Of a DNA stretch of 64,000 nt, positions 1 through 8,252 are shown one piece after another (position 1 is the stretch's first letter; every line of letters begins with the position of its first letter). The stretch is from Streptomyces odontomachi (GTDB taxonomy: Bacteria; Actinomycetota; Actinomycetes; Streptomycetales; Streptomycetaceae): positions 682,001 to 746,000 of the forward strand of contig NZ_JAMJWG010000001.1 in the NCBI RefSeq assembly GCF_024435355.1, given 5' to 3'. The notes below the pieces were generated by a model. The model saw nothing but the letters and a program-made list of their open reading frames with translations. It had not been told where the DNA came from and did not search any database. Position numbers and translations under genes: made by a program.

Positions 1-455
1 GACTTCACGGTACCGGGGGGGATCCCCAGGGTCCGGGCGGCTTCCGCCACGCTGGCCCCGCGGAAGTACACCTGCACCAGGACGTCACGGTGGTGCGGCG
101 TGAGACTCTTCACAGCCGCGCGCACGTCGAGCATGGCCGCGGCCCGCTCCGCATGGTCGGTGCAGACCTCGACGCCCTCCAGCCCCGCTTCGCCGACCTC
201 GGCGGGACGCGCCCGGCGGGCCCGGCGTGCGTCGATCGCCAGGCGCCGGCCGACCGTGAACAGCCACGGCCGTACCGAGTCGTAGTCGGCGCGCAGCGCC
301 TCGGGGTGTTGCCAGGCGCGGACCACGGTCTCCTGCACCAGGTCCTCGGCGCGCTGCCGGTCGCCGTCGCTGAGCCTGAGCAGCAGCGCGAAGAGCGGCC
401 CGGAGTGTTCGCGCAGCAGCTCGGCCAGCTCGTGCTCTTCGGTGGTCGCCGTCAT
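1..455 (-). CDS. sigma-70 family (ECF-like) RNA polymerase sigma factor, C-terminus off the window
   Basis: This encodes a sigma factor that would direct RNA polymerase to a specific promoter set. Translation of the minus strand shows a region 2 segment (AEDLVQETVVRAW, then RPWLFTVGRRLAIDARR) and a region 4 segment (LTPHHRDVLVQVYFRGASV followed by the helix-turn-helix AEAARTLGIPPGTVKS) running off the left edge, so the last residues are missing. The chosen start is the ATG at 455-453 (MTATTEEHELAELL), which lies where short ECF factors normally begin. The frame stays open upstream (a peptide ending in SSSDLVRWHTA), so a longer N-terminus with a GTG start cannot be excluded, and no convincing Shine-Dalgarno site decides it. 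No anti-sigma partner is visible; the gene is divergent from the CapA-like lipoprotein gene. Confidence 0.85.
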   Translation of the reverse strand, partial: MTATTEEHELAELLREHSGPLFALLLRLSDGDRQRAEDLVQETVVRAWQHPEALRADYDSVRPWLFTVGRRLAIDARRARRARPAEVGEAGLEGVEVCTDHAERAAAMLDVRAAVKSLTPHHRDVLVQVYFRGASVAEAARTLGIPPGTVK

Positions 456-670
456 GGCCGTATGCCAACGCACCAGGTCGGATGAGGACAGGGCGTGGGC
501 CGGGGTCTGCGACGGGCGGTCGAAGCCGTCGGTGAGCGGTGCGGCGAACGGGGCACCGTCGACGAACGGTGCGGTGAACGGCCTCCGGCCCGGATGGCCT
601 GCGGTGCGGGGCCGCTGGGGCGGCGCTGGCCTGCCGATCCGGGGAACGCGCCGGGATGGCGCCTTGACTC

Positions 671-697
671 CGCATAAAGCCTATATACGGATTATGT
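671..697. promoter_or_regulatory. A+T-rich dyad in the sigma factor/CapA divergent promoter region
   Basis: In the spacer between the two divergent genes (456-751) there is one A+T-rich block. It contains the interrupted inverted repeat CATAA (673-677) and TTATG (692-696) around a TATATA core, preceded by TTGACT at 664-669. It is the only A+T-rich patch nearby and is a plausible promoter/operator serving one or both genes. Its function is inferred. Confidence 0.4.
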
Positions 698-751
698 GCA
701 TCGCGGTGACGAAGCCCCGACGACCGCGGGTTCCGAGTGGGAGGCCCACCC

Positions 752-2002
752 ATGCCCGAGTGCACCGGACGCACCAGACGCGGTGAGCACGACACGTGCC
801 ACCTGCCCGACCGACGCACCACCACGCTGACCGCACGCAGCGCGGCGTCCGTCCCCCTCGTCCTGGCCGTGCTGCTGCTCGGCGTGGCGGGGTGCGGGCA
901 GCGGCACGAGCACTCCGCGGCACCGGCGTCCGCATCGGCCTCCGCCGCGGCGCACGGCGCCGGGGTCGCGGGGCACGGCTTCACGCTGGTCGCCTCCGGC
1001 GACGTGCTCCCGCACGACTCGATCATCCGGCAGGCGCAGACCGACGCGGCGGGCCAGGGCTATGACTTCGCCCCCATGCTCGCGGGCGTCAAGTCCGTCG
1101 TCTCCCGGGCCGACCTGGCCATCTGCCACATGGAGACGGTCTACGGCGGGAACGGCGACTACACCGGATACCCCGCTTTCAAGTCCCCGCCCGAGGTAGC
1201 CAAGGGCCTGCACGCCACCGGATACGACGCCTGTTCCACCGCCTCCAACCACACGCTCGACGACGGCACCGCGGGCGTCGGACGCACCTTGGACGCACTG
1301 GACCGGGCCGGGGTGCGGCACACCGGCTCCGCCCGCAACGCGCGCGAGGCCGTCGGCCCCACCTGGCTCGACGCACGCGGCGCCCGGGTGGCGCACCTCG
1401 CGTACGCCTACGGCACCAACGGCATTCCGGTGCCCCAGGGCCGGCCGTGGCTGGTGAACCTGATCAACCCGGAACGGATCCTCGCCGACGCCCGCGCGGC
1501 ACGCCGGGCCGGTGCCGACGTGGTGGTGGTATCCATGCACTGGGGCACCGAATGGCAGGACGCACCCGACGCCCAGCAACTGCGCCTGGCCGAACGGCTC
1601 ACCGCGGCCAGGACCGGCGCACGCCCCGACATCGACCTCGTCCTCGGCACCCATGCCCACATCCCCCAGGCCTACGAGAAGCTGCACGGCACCTGGGTGG
1701 TCTACGGCATGGGCGACCAGATCGCGGGTGACATGGTCAACTACGCGGGGGAGCACGACCCGCGCGGCAACGAGAGCACCCTCGCCCGTTTCACCTTCGC
1801 CCCGCCCGCGCACCGCGGCGAGCGGTGGCGGGTGACGAAGGCCGAGTTCATCCCGCAGTGGTTCGACACCGCGGCCGGGCGCGTGGTCAACCTCAACGCC
1901 GCGATCGCCCGCGGGAGGGCACTCGCACCGGTACGGGACCGTATCCGCACCGTGGTCCTCAGCCGTGGCGCCGGGCAGGCCGGCCTGGTCATGGGGCAGT
2001 AG
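752..2002 (+). CDS. CapA-family metallophosphatase-like lipoprotein
   Basis: The product belongs to the CapA/PgsA family, which is related to metallophosphoesterases and best known from poly-gamma-glutamate capsule biosynthesis; its substrate here is unknown. The N-terminus has a hydrophobic stretch ending in a lipobox (LLLGVAGC), so the protein should be lipidated and face outwards. Family motifs follow: SGDVLPH near the mature start, a SNH motif in TASNHTLDDG, HWGTEW in the middle and GTHAHIPQ towards the end. The ATG at 752 is chosen because GGGAGG lies 8-13 bases upstream; a GTG at 737 is in frame but lies over that site. Length (416 aa) is normal for the family. There are no capB/capC genes nearby, so a capsule operon is not supported. 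The 3' end overlaps the convergent permease gene by 14 bases. Confidence 0.85.
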   Translation: MPECTGRTRRGEHDTCHLPDRRTTTLTARSAASVPLVLAVLLLGVAGCGQRHEHSAAPASASASAAAHGAGVAGHGFTLVASGDVLPHDSIIRQAQTDAAGQGYDFAPMLAGVKSVVSRADLAICHMETVYGGNGDYTGYPAFKSPPEVAKGLHATGYDACSTASNHTLDDGTAGVGRTLDALDRAGVRHTGSARNAREAVGPTWLDARGARVAHLAYAYGTNGIPVPQGRPWLVNLINPERILADARAARRAGADVVVVSMHWGTEWQDAPDAQQLRLAERLTAARTGARPDIDLVLGTHAHIPQAYEKLHGTWVVYGMGDQIAGDMVNYAGEHDPRGNESTLARFTFAPPAHRGERWRVTKAEFIPQWFDTAAGRVVNLNAAIARGRALAPVRDRIRTVVLSRGAGQAGLVMGQ

Positions 2003-3521
2003 GACCGCCGGCCGAGCCGCCGGAGCCGTCCGGCTCGCCGCCCGGGGCGGTGGCGTCCTTGGAGAGGGTGACGTCCTCGGCTGCGGAGCCGGGGCCGGCT
2101 GCGGAGCCCGTCGTGGCCAGCAACGACGACCGGCGCGAGTAGCCGAAGTAGACGCCGAGACCGATCGCGAACCACACGGCGAAGCGCACCCAGGTCACCC
2201 ACTGGAGGAACGTGATCAGCCAGAGCGAGAAGACCACGCCGACGGCGGGCACCACCGGCATGCCCGGAGTGCGGAAGGTGCGCGGCAGGTCGGGACGCCG
2301 GTAGCGGAGCACGATCACGGCGACACAGACCACCACGAAGGCCAGCAGGATGCCGATGTTGGTCAGCTCCGCCGCGTCGGCGATCGGCAGGAAGCCGGCG
2401 ATCACCGCCGACGCCGCCCCGACGATCCAGGTCACCCGGGTCGGCACACGGCGGGTCGGGTGCGTCTTGGCGAACCACTTCGGGAGCAGCCCGTCCCGGC
2501 TCATCGAGAACCACACCCGCGTCACGCCCAGCATGAACGTGAACATCACCGTGAGGATGCCGATGATGGCGCCGACCGCGATCACGTCGGCGAGCCCTCC
2601 GAGGCCCACCGACTTGAACGCGCTGGACAGGCCGCTCGCCTTGTCGATGTGCTTGTAGTTCTGCATCCCGGTGAGCACCAGGCACACCAGCACGTACAGC
2701 ACCATGGCGATGATCAGCGAGTAGATGATCGCCTTGGGCATGTGGCGCTGGGCGTCCTTCGACTCCTCGGCCGCGGTGCTCATCGCGTCGTAGCCGAAGA
2801 CGGCGAAGAACACCGTCGCCGCGCCGGTGAACGCGCCGCCGACACCGTAGGGGAAGTACGGGTGGTAGTTGCCGGTGCTGACGTGGAAGAAGCCGACCAC
2901 GATCACCAGCAGCACCACCAGGATCTTCAGCGCCACCACGAAGGTCTCGAACCGCGCCGCGTTCTTGATCCCGAGATTGAGCAGATACGCGATGAGCAGG
3001 CACAGCAGCGCGGCGAACAGGTCGACCCGGTGCCCGTCCCCGCTGCCCGGCGCCCCCAGCATCCAGGCGGGCAGATGGGCGCCCATGTCACCGAGCAGGA
3101 AGTTGAAGTAGCCGGAGATGCCGATCGCGACCACCGCCACGATCGCCGTGTACTCCAGCAGCAGGTCCCAGCCGATGCACCAGCCGGCGAGCTCGCCGAG
3201 GACCGCGTAGCCGTAGGTGTACGCCGACCCGGCCTTCGGGATGAGCCCGGCGAACTCCGCGTACGACAACGCTGCTGCGGCGCTCGCCACGCCCGCGATC
3301 AGGAAGGAGAGCAGCACCGCCGGGCCCGCGGTGCCGTTGGCCACCGTGCCGGCGAGTGCGAAGATCCCGGCGCCGATGATGCCGCCCACGCCGATCGCGG
3401 TGAGTTGCCACAGGCCCAGCGTGCGGGTGAGCTGCTCGCCCTCGCCGCCCGGTGCCGTGTCGGAGATCTGGTCGATCGGCTTGCGGCGCAGTACGCCCTC
3501 ACCCAGACGGAGTCCCGCCAT
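1989..3521 (-). CDS. APC superfamily amino-acid permease (cationic amino acid transporter type)
   Basis: This is an inner-membrane secondary transporter of the amino acid-polyamine-organocation superfamily. The 510-residue product has about 12 hydrophobic segments. It starts with the typical LGLWQLTAIGVGGIIGAGIF helix of the CAT/YfnA group, continues with SYAEFAGLIPKAGSAYTY, and carries the FGYDAMSTAAEESKD motif typical of this branch. The likely substrates are amino acids, perhaps cationic ones, but specificity cannot be read from sequence. The ATG at 3521-3519 is preferred over upstream in-frame starts because GGAGAGGTGGGGCTC directly precedes it. The tail is Gly/Ser/Pro-rich and overlaps the convergent CapA-like gene. 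The universal stress gene lies upstream on the same strand, 195 bases away. Confidence 0.9.
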   Translation of the reverse strand: MAGLRLGEGVLRRKPIDQISDTAPGGEGEQLTRTLGLWQLTAIGVGGIIGAGIFALAGTVANGTAGPAVLLSFLIAGVASAAAALSYAEFAGLIPKAGSAYTYGYAVLGELAGWCIGWDLLLEYTAIVAVVAIGISGYFNFLLGDMGAHLPAWMLGAPGSGDGHRVDLFAALLCLLIAYLLNLGIKNAARFETFVVALKILVVLLVIVVGFFHVSTGNYHPYFPYGVGGAFTGAATVFFAVFGYDAMSTAAEESKDAQRHMPKAIIYSLIIAMVLYVLVCLVLTGMQNYKHIDKASGLSSAFKSVGLGGLADVIAVGAIIGILTVMFTFMLGVTRVWFSMSRDGLLPKWFAKTHPTRRVPTRVTWIVGAASAVIAGFLPIADAAELTNIGILLAFVVVCVAVIVLRYRRPDLPRTFRTPGMPVVPAVGVVFSLWLITFLQWVTWVRFAVWFAIGLGVYFGYSRRSSLLATTGSAAGPGSAAEDVTLSKDATAPGGEPDGSGGSAGGPTAP

Positions 3522-3716
3522 GAGCCCCACCTCTCCGTGGACACGCTTCTCGGCTGATGGCCGATCATGATGTCTGACGATCGTCCCGTAGGGAAGACGG
3601 CGCACTCGACCGGTCCACACCATGGCGTCCACACCGCGCCGGTGCGGGCGCTGCCCGGTACCCCGTTCGGTCCCGGGACGCGCCGTCACTCGCTCACGAC
3701 ACCCGTGCCACCGGCC

Positions 3717-4178
3717 TCACGGCACCACCGTCACCGGCCACCGTCCCGCCTTCACCAGCCGGATGGCCACCGAGCCGACGAAACGGTGGCCGGCCTGTTC
3801 CGAAGCGCCCACCACCACCGCGTCCGCCGTCAGCTCGTCCGCCGCCGTCACCAGCCCGTTGTAGGGGTCGCCGCGGAACGTGTGGAACTCCCAGCGCACC
3901 TCGAATATGTCCCTGACCCGCTCGGCAGCGGTACGGATCTCCCGCACCAGGCTCTCCGCGATCTCGTCCGTGGTGTCGGTGACCGGGACCCCCAGCGCGG
4001 CGCCCGCCGTCATCACCGGCTGCACGTACACCAGGGCGAGCAGGGCGTGCTGCCGCCGGGCGAGGCCGCCGGCGTACGCGGCCGCCCGTAGGGAGGACTC
4101 GGAGCCGTCGACTCCCACGACGATCACCTTGGGGCCGTCGGTGCCGCGTTCGAATCGGGTGGACTGTTGATCGGTCAC
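3717..4178 (-). CDS. universal stress protein (UspA family), single domain
   Basis: A cytoplasmic UspA-fold protein of 153 residues. The N-terminal strand VIVVGVDGSESSLRAAAYA and the C-terminal ADAVVVGASEQAGHRFVGSVA block are the recognisable signatures. The latter is a relaxed form of the G-x2-G-x9-G(S/T) nucleotide loop: the first glycine pair is not standard, so ATP binding is uncertain. Most streptomycete Usp proteins have two domains; this one has a single domain of normal length. It lies between the sortase and permease genes on the same strand. No specific role can be assigned. Confidence 0.85.
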   Translation of the reverse strand: MTDQQSTRFERGTDGPKVIVVGVDGSESSLRAAAYAGGLARRQHALLALVYVQPVMTAGAALGVPVTDTTDEIAESLVREIRTAAERVRDIFEVRWEFHTFRGDPYNGLVTAADELTADAVVVGASEQAGHRFVGSVAIRLVKAGRWPVTVVP

Positions 4179-4301
4179 AGCGCGAGGCTAGCGGAAGGGG
4201 TTCCTCCGGGAGTCTCGTGGTGTCGCGCCGGAGCCTGCGGGCGGATCCCGGGCGCCGCACCGGGCCGTCCGAGCAGGAGTCGCGGTGCCTGCCGGTGCCC
4301 G

Positions 4302-4970
4302 TCAGTGCACGTCGACCATGCGGGCGAAGACCACCACGTTCCCGTCGTAGCCGTGCTGCTTGGAGAAGCCGCCGCCGCAGGTGATCACGCGCAGCTCCGG
4401 CTTGCCTGTGCTGCCGTAGACCCGGTCGCCCGGGAAGTTCTGCTTCTCGAACACCTCGATGCCGTAGACCTCGAAGACGGCGGTCTTGCGGTCCCGGCGC
4501 AGCACCTCGATGTGGTTGCCCTTCTTCAGCGACCCGAGGCCGTAGAACACGGCGGGTCCCCGGGCGTTGTCCACGTGCCCGTCGATGACCGCCGTGCCCG
4601 CCTCGCCGGGCGAGACGGCGCCGGTGAACCAGCCGGCGAGGTTGGGGTTTTCCGGCGGCGGCGCGCCCACCCACCCGTCCCCGTCGAGTCCGACGGGGGT
4701 GATCGGCGCGTCCACCTTGATGCTCGGGATCACGACCCGGTCGACCATCGAGTACGGCAGCGGCTGGATGCCTGGTGGGGGCACCGCGAAGCTGGAGCGG
4801 GTGTCCGGGGCCGCGGCTGAGGCGGGCTGCGGCGGGCTGTCGTTGAACTCGCCCGACCCGTTCCTGATCAGCGCGAGGCCGGTGAGCAGGACCAGCGCGA
4901 GCGCACCCCACGGCGTGCGCCTGTGGGGCCGCTGCTCCTGGGCCAACCGGGCCGACTGGGACGAAGGCAT
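4302..4970 (-). CDS. class F sortase (cysteine transpeptidase)
   Basis: Sortases cut a C-terminal sorting signal and attach the protein to the cell wall. The 222-residue product has one N-terminal membrane anchor (residues about 20-35), a Pro/Ala-rich linker and a sortase domain. Catalytic His is about residue 132 (in VIDGHVD) and Cys about residue 198 (in VITCGGG). After the Cys the chain reads FSKQHGYDGNVVVFARM, so the usual catalytic arginine is not where a simple alignment would put it; the Arg in FARM is the nearest candidate. The start ATG has AAGGAAAG just upstream. Class F enzymes are typical of actinobacteria and have poorly defined substrates. The two paralogous surface proteins downstream of its divergent promoter (5329 and 6108) are candidate partners. 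Confidence 0.88.
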   Translation of the reverse strand: MPSSQSARLAQEQRPHRRTPWGALALVLLTGLALIRNGSGEFNDSPPQPASAAAPDTRSSFAVPPPGIQPLPYSMVDRVVIPSIKVDAPITPVGLDGDGWVGAPPPENPNLAGWFTGAVSPGEAGTAVIDGHVDNARGPAVFYGLGSLKKGNHIEVLRRDRKTAVFEVYGIEVFEKQNFPGDRVYGSTGKPELRVITCGGGFSKQHGYDGNVVVFARMVDVH

Positions 4971-5289
4971 TCGCTTTCCTTATGGGGACGGTGGGGACAG
5001 GCGGGAGGCAAGGCCCGCCACGCGTGATGCGCCTACCTGCGCCTGTCTGCACGCTAAGCGCATCGCACGCGGACGGCGACGCGACCGGGGCGAACGGGTG
5101 GTGGCCGGCGCGGCGTCCTCGGCCATCCGAGTCCGGCCGGACTCGAACCGGGCGACGGCACGTGACCTGCGCGGACTCCAGGGTGCCGGGGGGTGCTCGG
5201 CGTGTCGTCTCACCGGTACGGAGGAGTCCCGAAATGCGGGTGGACCGGGCGCATCTGAGGGTCGGTCTGGAAGGCGTTCTCGCCGATCG

Positions 5290-5307
5290 ACCGGGGACGT
5301 CCCCGGT
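5290..5307. promoter_or_regulatory. perfect 18-base palindrome upstream of the surface protein gene
   Basis: ACCGGGGAC followed directly by GTCCCCGGT forms a perfect palindrome that ends 21 bases before the start codon at 5329 and just before its GGAGG ribosome site. It could be an operator or an mRNA hairpin close to the ribosome site. The rest of the 358-base spacer (4971-5328) between the divergent sortase and surface-protein genes shows no gene. Confidence 0.5.
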
Positions 5308-5328
5308 GCGCCTTCCGCGGAGGATCGC

Positions 5329-5820
5329 ATGAGCAGATGTCGAGCCCTGGCGGTTTCGGCCGTCACGGCCGCCACCGTCGCCCTCGCCGCGCCCACGGCC
5401 GTGGCCTGGGACGACCCCAATTCCATCGTCGTCAGCCCCAACATGACCGCCCCGGGCGGCCAGATCACCGTCTCGGTCGACGCCCCGGAGTGCCGCTCGA
5501 CCGGCGGCACCGTCTCCTCACCCGTCTTCCCGACCACCCCGCTGCAAGGGATGCCCGGCAGCAACCGGGTCAGCGCCAGCGTCCGGGTGAACCAGAACGC
5601 GCGCGCCGGCTCCTACAGCGTCACGGTCCGGTGCGACGGCAGGAGCATCACCAAGCAGAACGCCTTCACCGTGATCGGCGGTGTGCAGGGCGGTCTGGGC
5701 GGTAGCAGCACGGGAACCGCCCCCACCGACATCGCGATCGGTGGCGGACTCGTGGCAGTGGCCCTGGTGAGCGGCGGCGTGGTGATGATGCGCCGGCACT
5801 CGGCGCGCCGGGCGGCCTGA
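5329..5820 (+). CDS. secreted, C-terminally membrane-anchored protein of the sortase neighbourhood (copy 1)
   Basis: A 163-residue exported protein of unknown function. It has a signal peptide ending near AAPTAVAWDD and a beta-rich extracellular domain starting VVSPNMTAPGGQITVSVDAPEC with two cysteines (positions about 50 and 100). A Gly-rich stretch containing VQGGLGGSSTG follows, then one transmembrane helix (IAIGGGLVAVALVSGGVVMM) and a basic tail RRHSARRAA. This layout imitates a cell-wall sorting signal (motif, helix, positive tail) but without LPXTG. GGAGG precedes the ATG at 5329. It is a paralogue of the 6108-6686 protein, which faces it, and both sit next to a class F sortase. Confidence 0.8.
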   Translation: MSRCRALAVSAVTAATVALAAPTAVAWDDPNSIVVSPNMTAPGGQITVSVDAPECRSTGGTVSSPVFPTTPLQGMPGSNRVSASVRVNQNARAGSYSVTVRCDGRSITKQNAFTVIGGVQGGLGGSSTGTAPTDIAIGGGLVAVALVSGGVVMMRRHSARRAA

Positions 5821-6107
5821 TCGCACGCATCGTCGCCGGGCACGCGGGTGGCCGCGTCGTTGCCGGGGCCGCATGCTCGGCCACGGCCGTCGCGGCCGTC
5901 GCCCGGCCTGTGCAGGGTGGCCCTGGCCCGGGGCAGGCCGGCGGACCCGGACCACGTCGGTGGACCGGGTCGCTTGCTGAGGGAGGGGCACGTACGCCTC
6001 GCGCCCCGCGTCGGCTGCCGCCCGGCGCCGTACCCGCCCGCACGGGTGCGGCCGTCCGGGCAGGTCAGGCGCTGCCGTTGGGGGCGGTCGGCGGCGGTCG
6101 GGGGCGG

Positions 6108-6686
6108 TCAGGGGGTCGTAGGAGGGGCGGGGGACGTAGTGTCGGGCGGCGGTGTGTCGCCGGACGCGTGTCGTCGCGAGCGACGGTAGGCCAGGCCGAG
6201 TGCGCTGGCGAGGAGCAGGACGCCCACCGCGATCTGCTGGAGGTCGAAGCTGGCGAGGCTGCCACCGAGGCCCGCCTGCACTCCGTGCTGCGGTGGTGGC
6301 CCGCCGTGGTGCCCGCCCATGATGGTCAGTCCGATGGTGCGCATGGCCCCGTCGGCGCAGGCGAACCTCACCTGGTACTCGGCGCCGGGCCGGGCGTCCC
6401 AGTCGACGACGGCCGTACGGGTGCCGGAGCGCGGGTGGACCGTCACCGGGGTGAAGACCCCCGAGGACACCGTCGTGTCCCCATGGCAGCCGCTCACGAT
6501 GAGCATCACCCGGCCGCCCGGGGCGATCACGGTCGGTGAGAGGTGCGCGCGGAACGCGGAGTCCCCATGACGAGGTGGCAGACCGTCCGGATGCGTGGCC
6601 GCCGCGGCCGGCGGGCGAGGGACGGTGAGGGCCAGCGCCACGGCGCCGAGCAGTGCGACCGGGGCGGCGCGTCGTATCGCGCGCAT
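6108..6686 (-). CDS. secreted, C-terminally membrane-anchored protein of the sortase neighbourhood (copy 2)
   Basis: A 192-residue exported protein related to the product of 5329-5820. It has a signal peptide (about residues 1-30, ending near PPAAAATHP), a beta-rich domain with LSPTVIAPGGRVMLIVSGC (the same APGG-strand-Cys pattern as copy 1) and a second Cys in VRFACADG. The juxtamembrane motif VQAGLGGS is followed by a hydrophobic helix ending in LGLAYRRSRRHASG. It differs from copy 1 by a long Pro/Thr-rich tail after the basic residues. The start ATG at 6686 has GGAGG eight bases upstream. The two genes converge with 287 bases between them. Function is unknown; surface attachment is inferred from layout and the neighbouring sortase. 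Confidence 0.78.
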   Translation of the reverse strand: MRAIRRAAPVALLGAVALALTVPRPPAAAATHPDGLPPRHGDSAFRAHLSPTVIAPGGRVMLIVSGCHGDTTVSSGVFTPVTVHPRSGTRTAVVDWDARPGAEYQVRFACADGAMRTIGLTIMGGHHGGPPPQHGVQAGLGGSLASFDLQQIAVGVLLLASALGLAYRRSRRHASGDTPPPDTTSPAPPTTP

Positions 6687-7436
6687 GGGACGTCCTCCAG
6701 GTCCCGAGGGGGCGACCGCGGATCCCTTCCGCTCGCTGAGAACCCTCGATAGCGAAACGCTAAGGAGGCGCGCGGCATGGCGCGATCGGTGTCGCACGAA
6801 CGGGCCAAACAACAGCGCTGATGGGGTGAGACGGAAGCGAGCTCCGCGTTGCCGGGGGCCGTCACTCCCGACAACACAGCGGGTGGCGGGGCGTGTCGCG
6901 ACGGCAGGACGGTGGCCGTCAGCAGGGGTGGGCGTTCGAAGGGGAACTGCTCCAGCCCGTTCGTCACACCTTGGCTAGGACGAGAACAAGCCATTCCAAT
7001 CTGGGGGAGTTCCCGAGTGGAAACACGGCGCACAGGGATCCGGCCGCCCTCGCCCGCGCCCGTGCCCCGATCGACGCCCTCACGCGCTCCGGCCGGAAGC
7101 GTACGACCGCCCGGCACCCGCCGCGCCCGGCCCTGGCCCATGGCAGCGCGGCGAAGTCGCCCGCACCGTTCCCCTTTGCGATGCGTCGGCGAGAACCGAG
7201 CCGGCACCGGGGGAGTGCGCGTTCGGGAGGGAGAACCGGCCAGGACGCCTGGGAACCACCCCTCGGGCATGGCAGCCTTCTGACAGATTTGGCGTATTTA
7301 TGGCATGTGTTTTTCGGCACTTGCCGCAGGCAGTGACCGAGAACGGACCGCCAATTTCCGTTTGGGCTCGCCCCTTTGGCGGACGATCAGTAGCCTCAGC
7401 TCGAACACCGGAACGCCCCACGTCTTGGAGACCTTG
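6687..7436. other. 750-base stretch without a convincing gene
   Basis: Open frames here are G+C shadows without family signatures or ribosome sites. Two structured spots stand out. TAGCG-aaa-CGCTA (6750-6762) is a perfect short dyad 64 bases upstream of the surface-protein start at 6686. An unusually A+T-rich segment (about 7280-7315) is followed by the near-dyad CACTTGCC-gca-GGCAGTG (7318-7335). The latter probably belongs to the promoter region of the methyltransferase gene at 7437. Confidence 0.5.
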
Positions 7437-8252
7437 ATGGACCGTCCGCCCCGGGCCCCGCGTGGCGTCGATGTCACGACGCCCAGCGTGTCCCGTATGT
7501 ACGACTACTACTTGGGCGGCTCCTACAACTTCCAGGCCGACCGGGAAGTGGCCCGCAAGGTCCTGACCTTCCTGCCCGGGGTGCCCAAGGCGGCCCAGGC
7601 GAACCGTGCCTTCATGCGGCGGGCCGTGGAGTACGCGATCGGGGCGGGCGTGACCCAGTTCCTCGATGTCGGCGCGGGCATCCCCACGTTCGGCAGCGTC
7701 CACGAAGTCGTCCGGCGGGCCGGCGGGGACGCGCCCCGGGTGGTGTACGTCGACCATGACCCGGTCGCCGTCGCGCACGCCACGGAAGTGCTCCGTGACG
7801 TCCCGTCAGCGGGTGCCGTCACGGGCGACCTGCGCAAACCGCGCGACATCCTGGCGTCCGAACTCGTCGGCCAGCTCCTTGATCTGACCCAGCCGGTCGC
7901 CGTCCTGCTGCTCGCCGTGCTGCACTACCTGAAGGACGGTGACCGTCCGTACGAGGCGGTGAGCGAACTCCTGGGCGCCATGGCACCGGGTAGTCTGCTC
8001 ATCCTCACGCACGCTTCGTACGAGGGGATGTACGTCCCGGTCGAACAGGTGGGCGGAGCCATGGATGTCTACCGGGACATCCACAATCCAGTGATCATGC
8101 GCTCGCGTGACGAGATCGCGCGGTTCTTCGAGGGATACGACATGGTGGAACCGGGGCTCGTGTCGATGCCGCACTGGCGGCCCAAGACCGCTGTGGAGGA
8201 CGAAGCCCCCTTCGCCTTCTCGGCGTTCGCGGGCGTGGGGCGCGCGGCGTGA
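7437..8252 (+). CDS. SAM-dependent methyltransferase, DUF574/Methyltransf_19 family
   Basis: A cytoplasmic putative S-adenosylmethionine methyltransferase of the actinobacterial DUF574 group; substrates of this family are generally unknown. The 271-residue product shows SRMYDYYLGGSYNFQADRE near the N-terminus, a family hallmark, then the SAM-binding loop FLDVGAGIPTFG, the acidic strand VVYVDHDPVAV and later VAVLLLAVLHYL. TTGGAG six bases before the ATG at 7437 favours this start over an earlier in-frame ATG. The 3' end overlaps the GTG of the next gene (GTGA, 4 bases), so the methyltransferase and the c-di-GMP enzyme are translationally coupled. Confidence 0.85.
   Translation: MDRPPRAPRGVDVTTPSVSRMYDYYLGGSYNFQADREVARKVLTFLPGVPKAAQANRAFMRRAVEYAIGAGVTQFLDVGAGIPTFGSVHEVVRRAGGDAPRVVYVDHDPVAVAHATEVLRDVPSAGAVTGDLRKPRDILASELVGQLLDLTQPVAVLLLAVLHYLKDGDRPYEAVSELLGAMAPGSLLILTHASYEGMYVPVEQVGGAMDVYRDIHNPVIMRSRDEIARFFEGYDMVEPGLVSMPHWRPKTAVEDEAPFAFSAFAGVGRAA

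Noticed and set aside
1965..3557. 530-codon open frame antisense to the amino-acid permease gene
   Set aside because: Its product is rich in Arg, Glu, His and Gln without any family signature, and the opposite strand encodes a convincing permease. It is a third-position G+C shadow.
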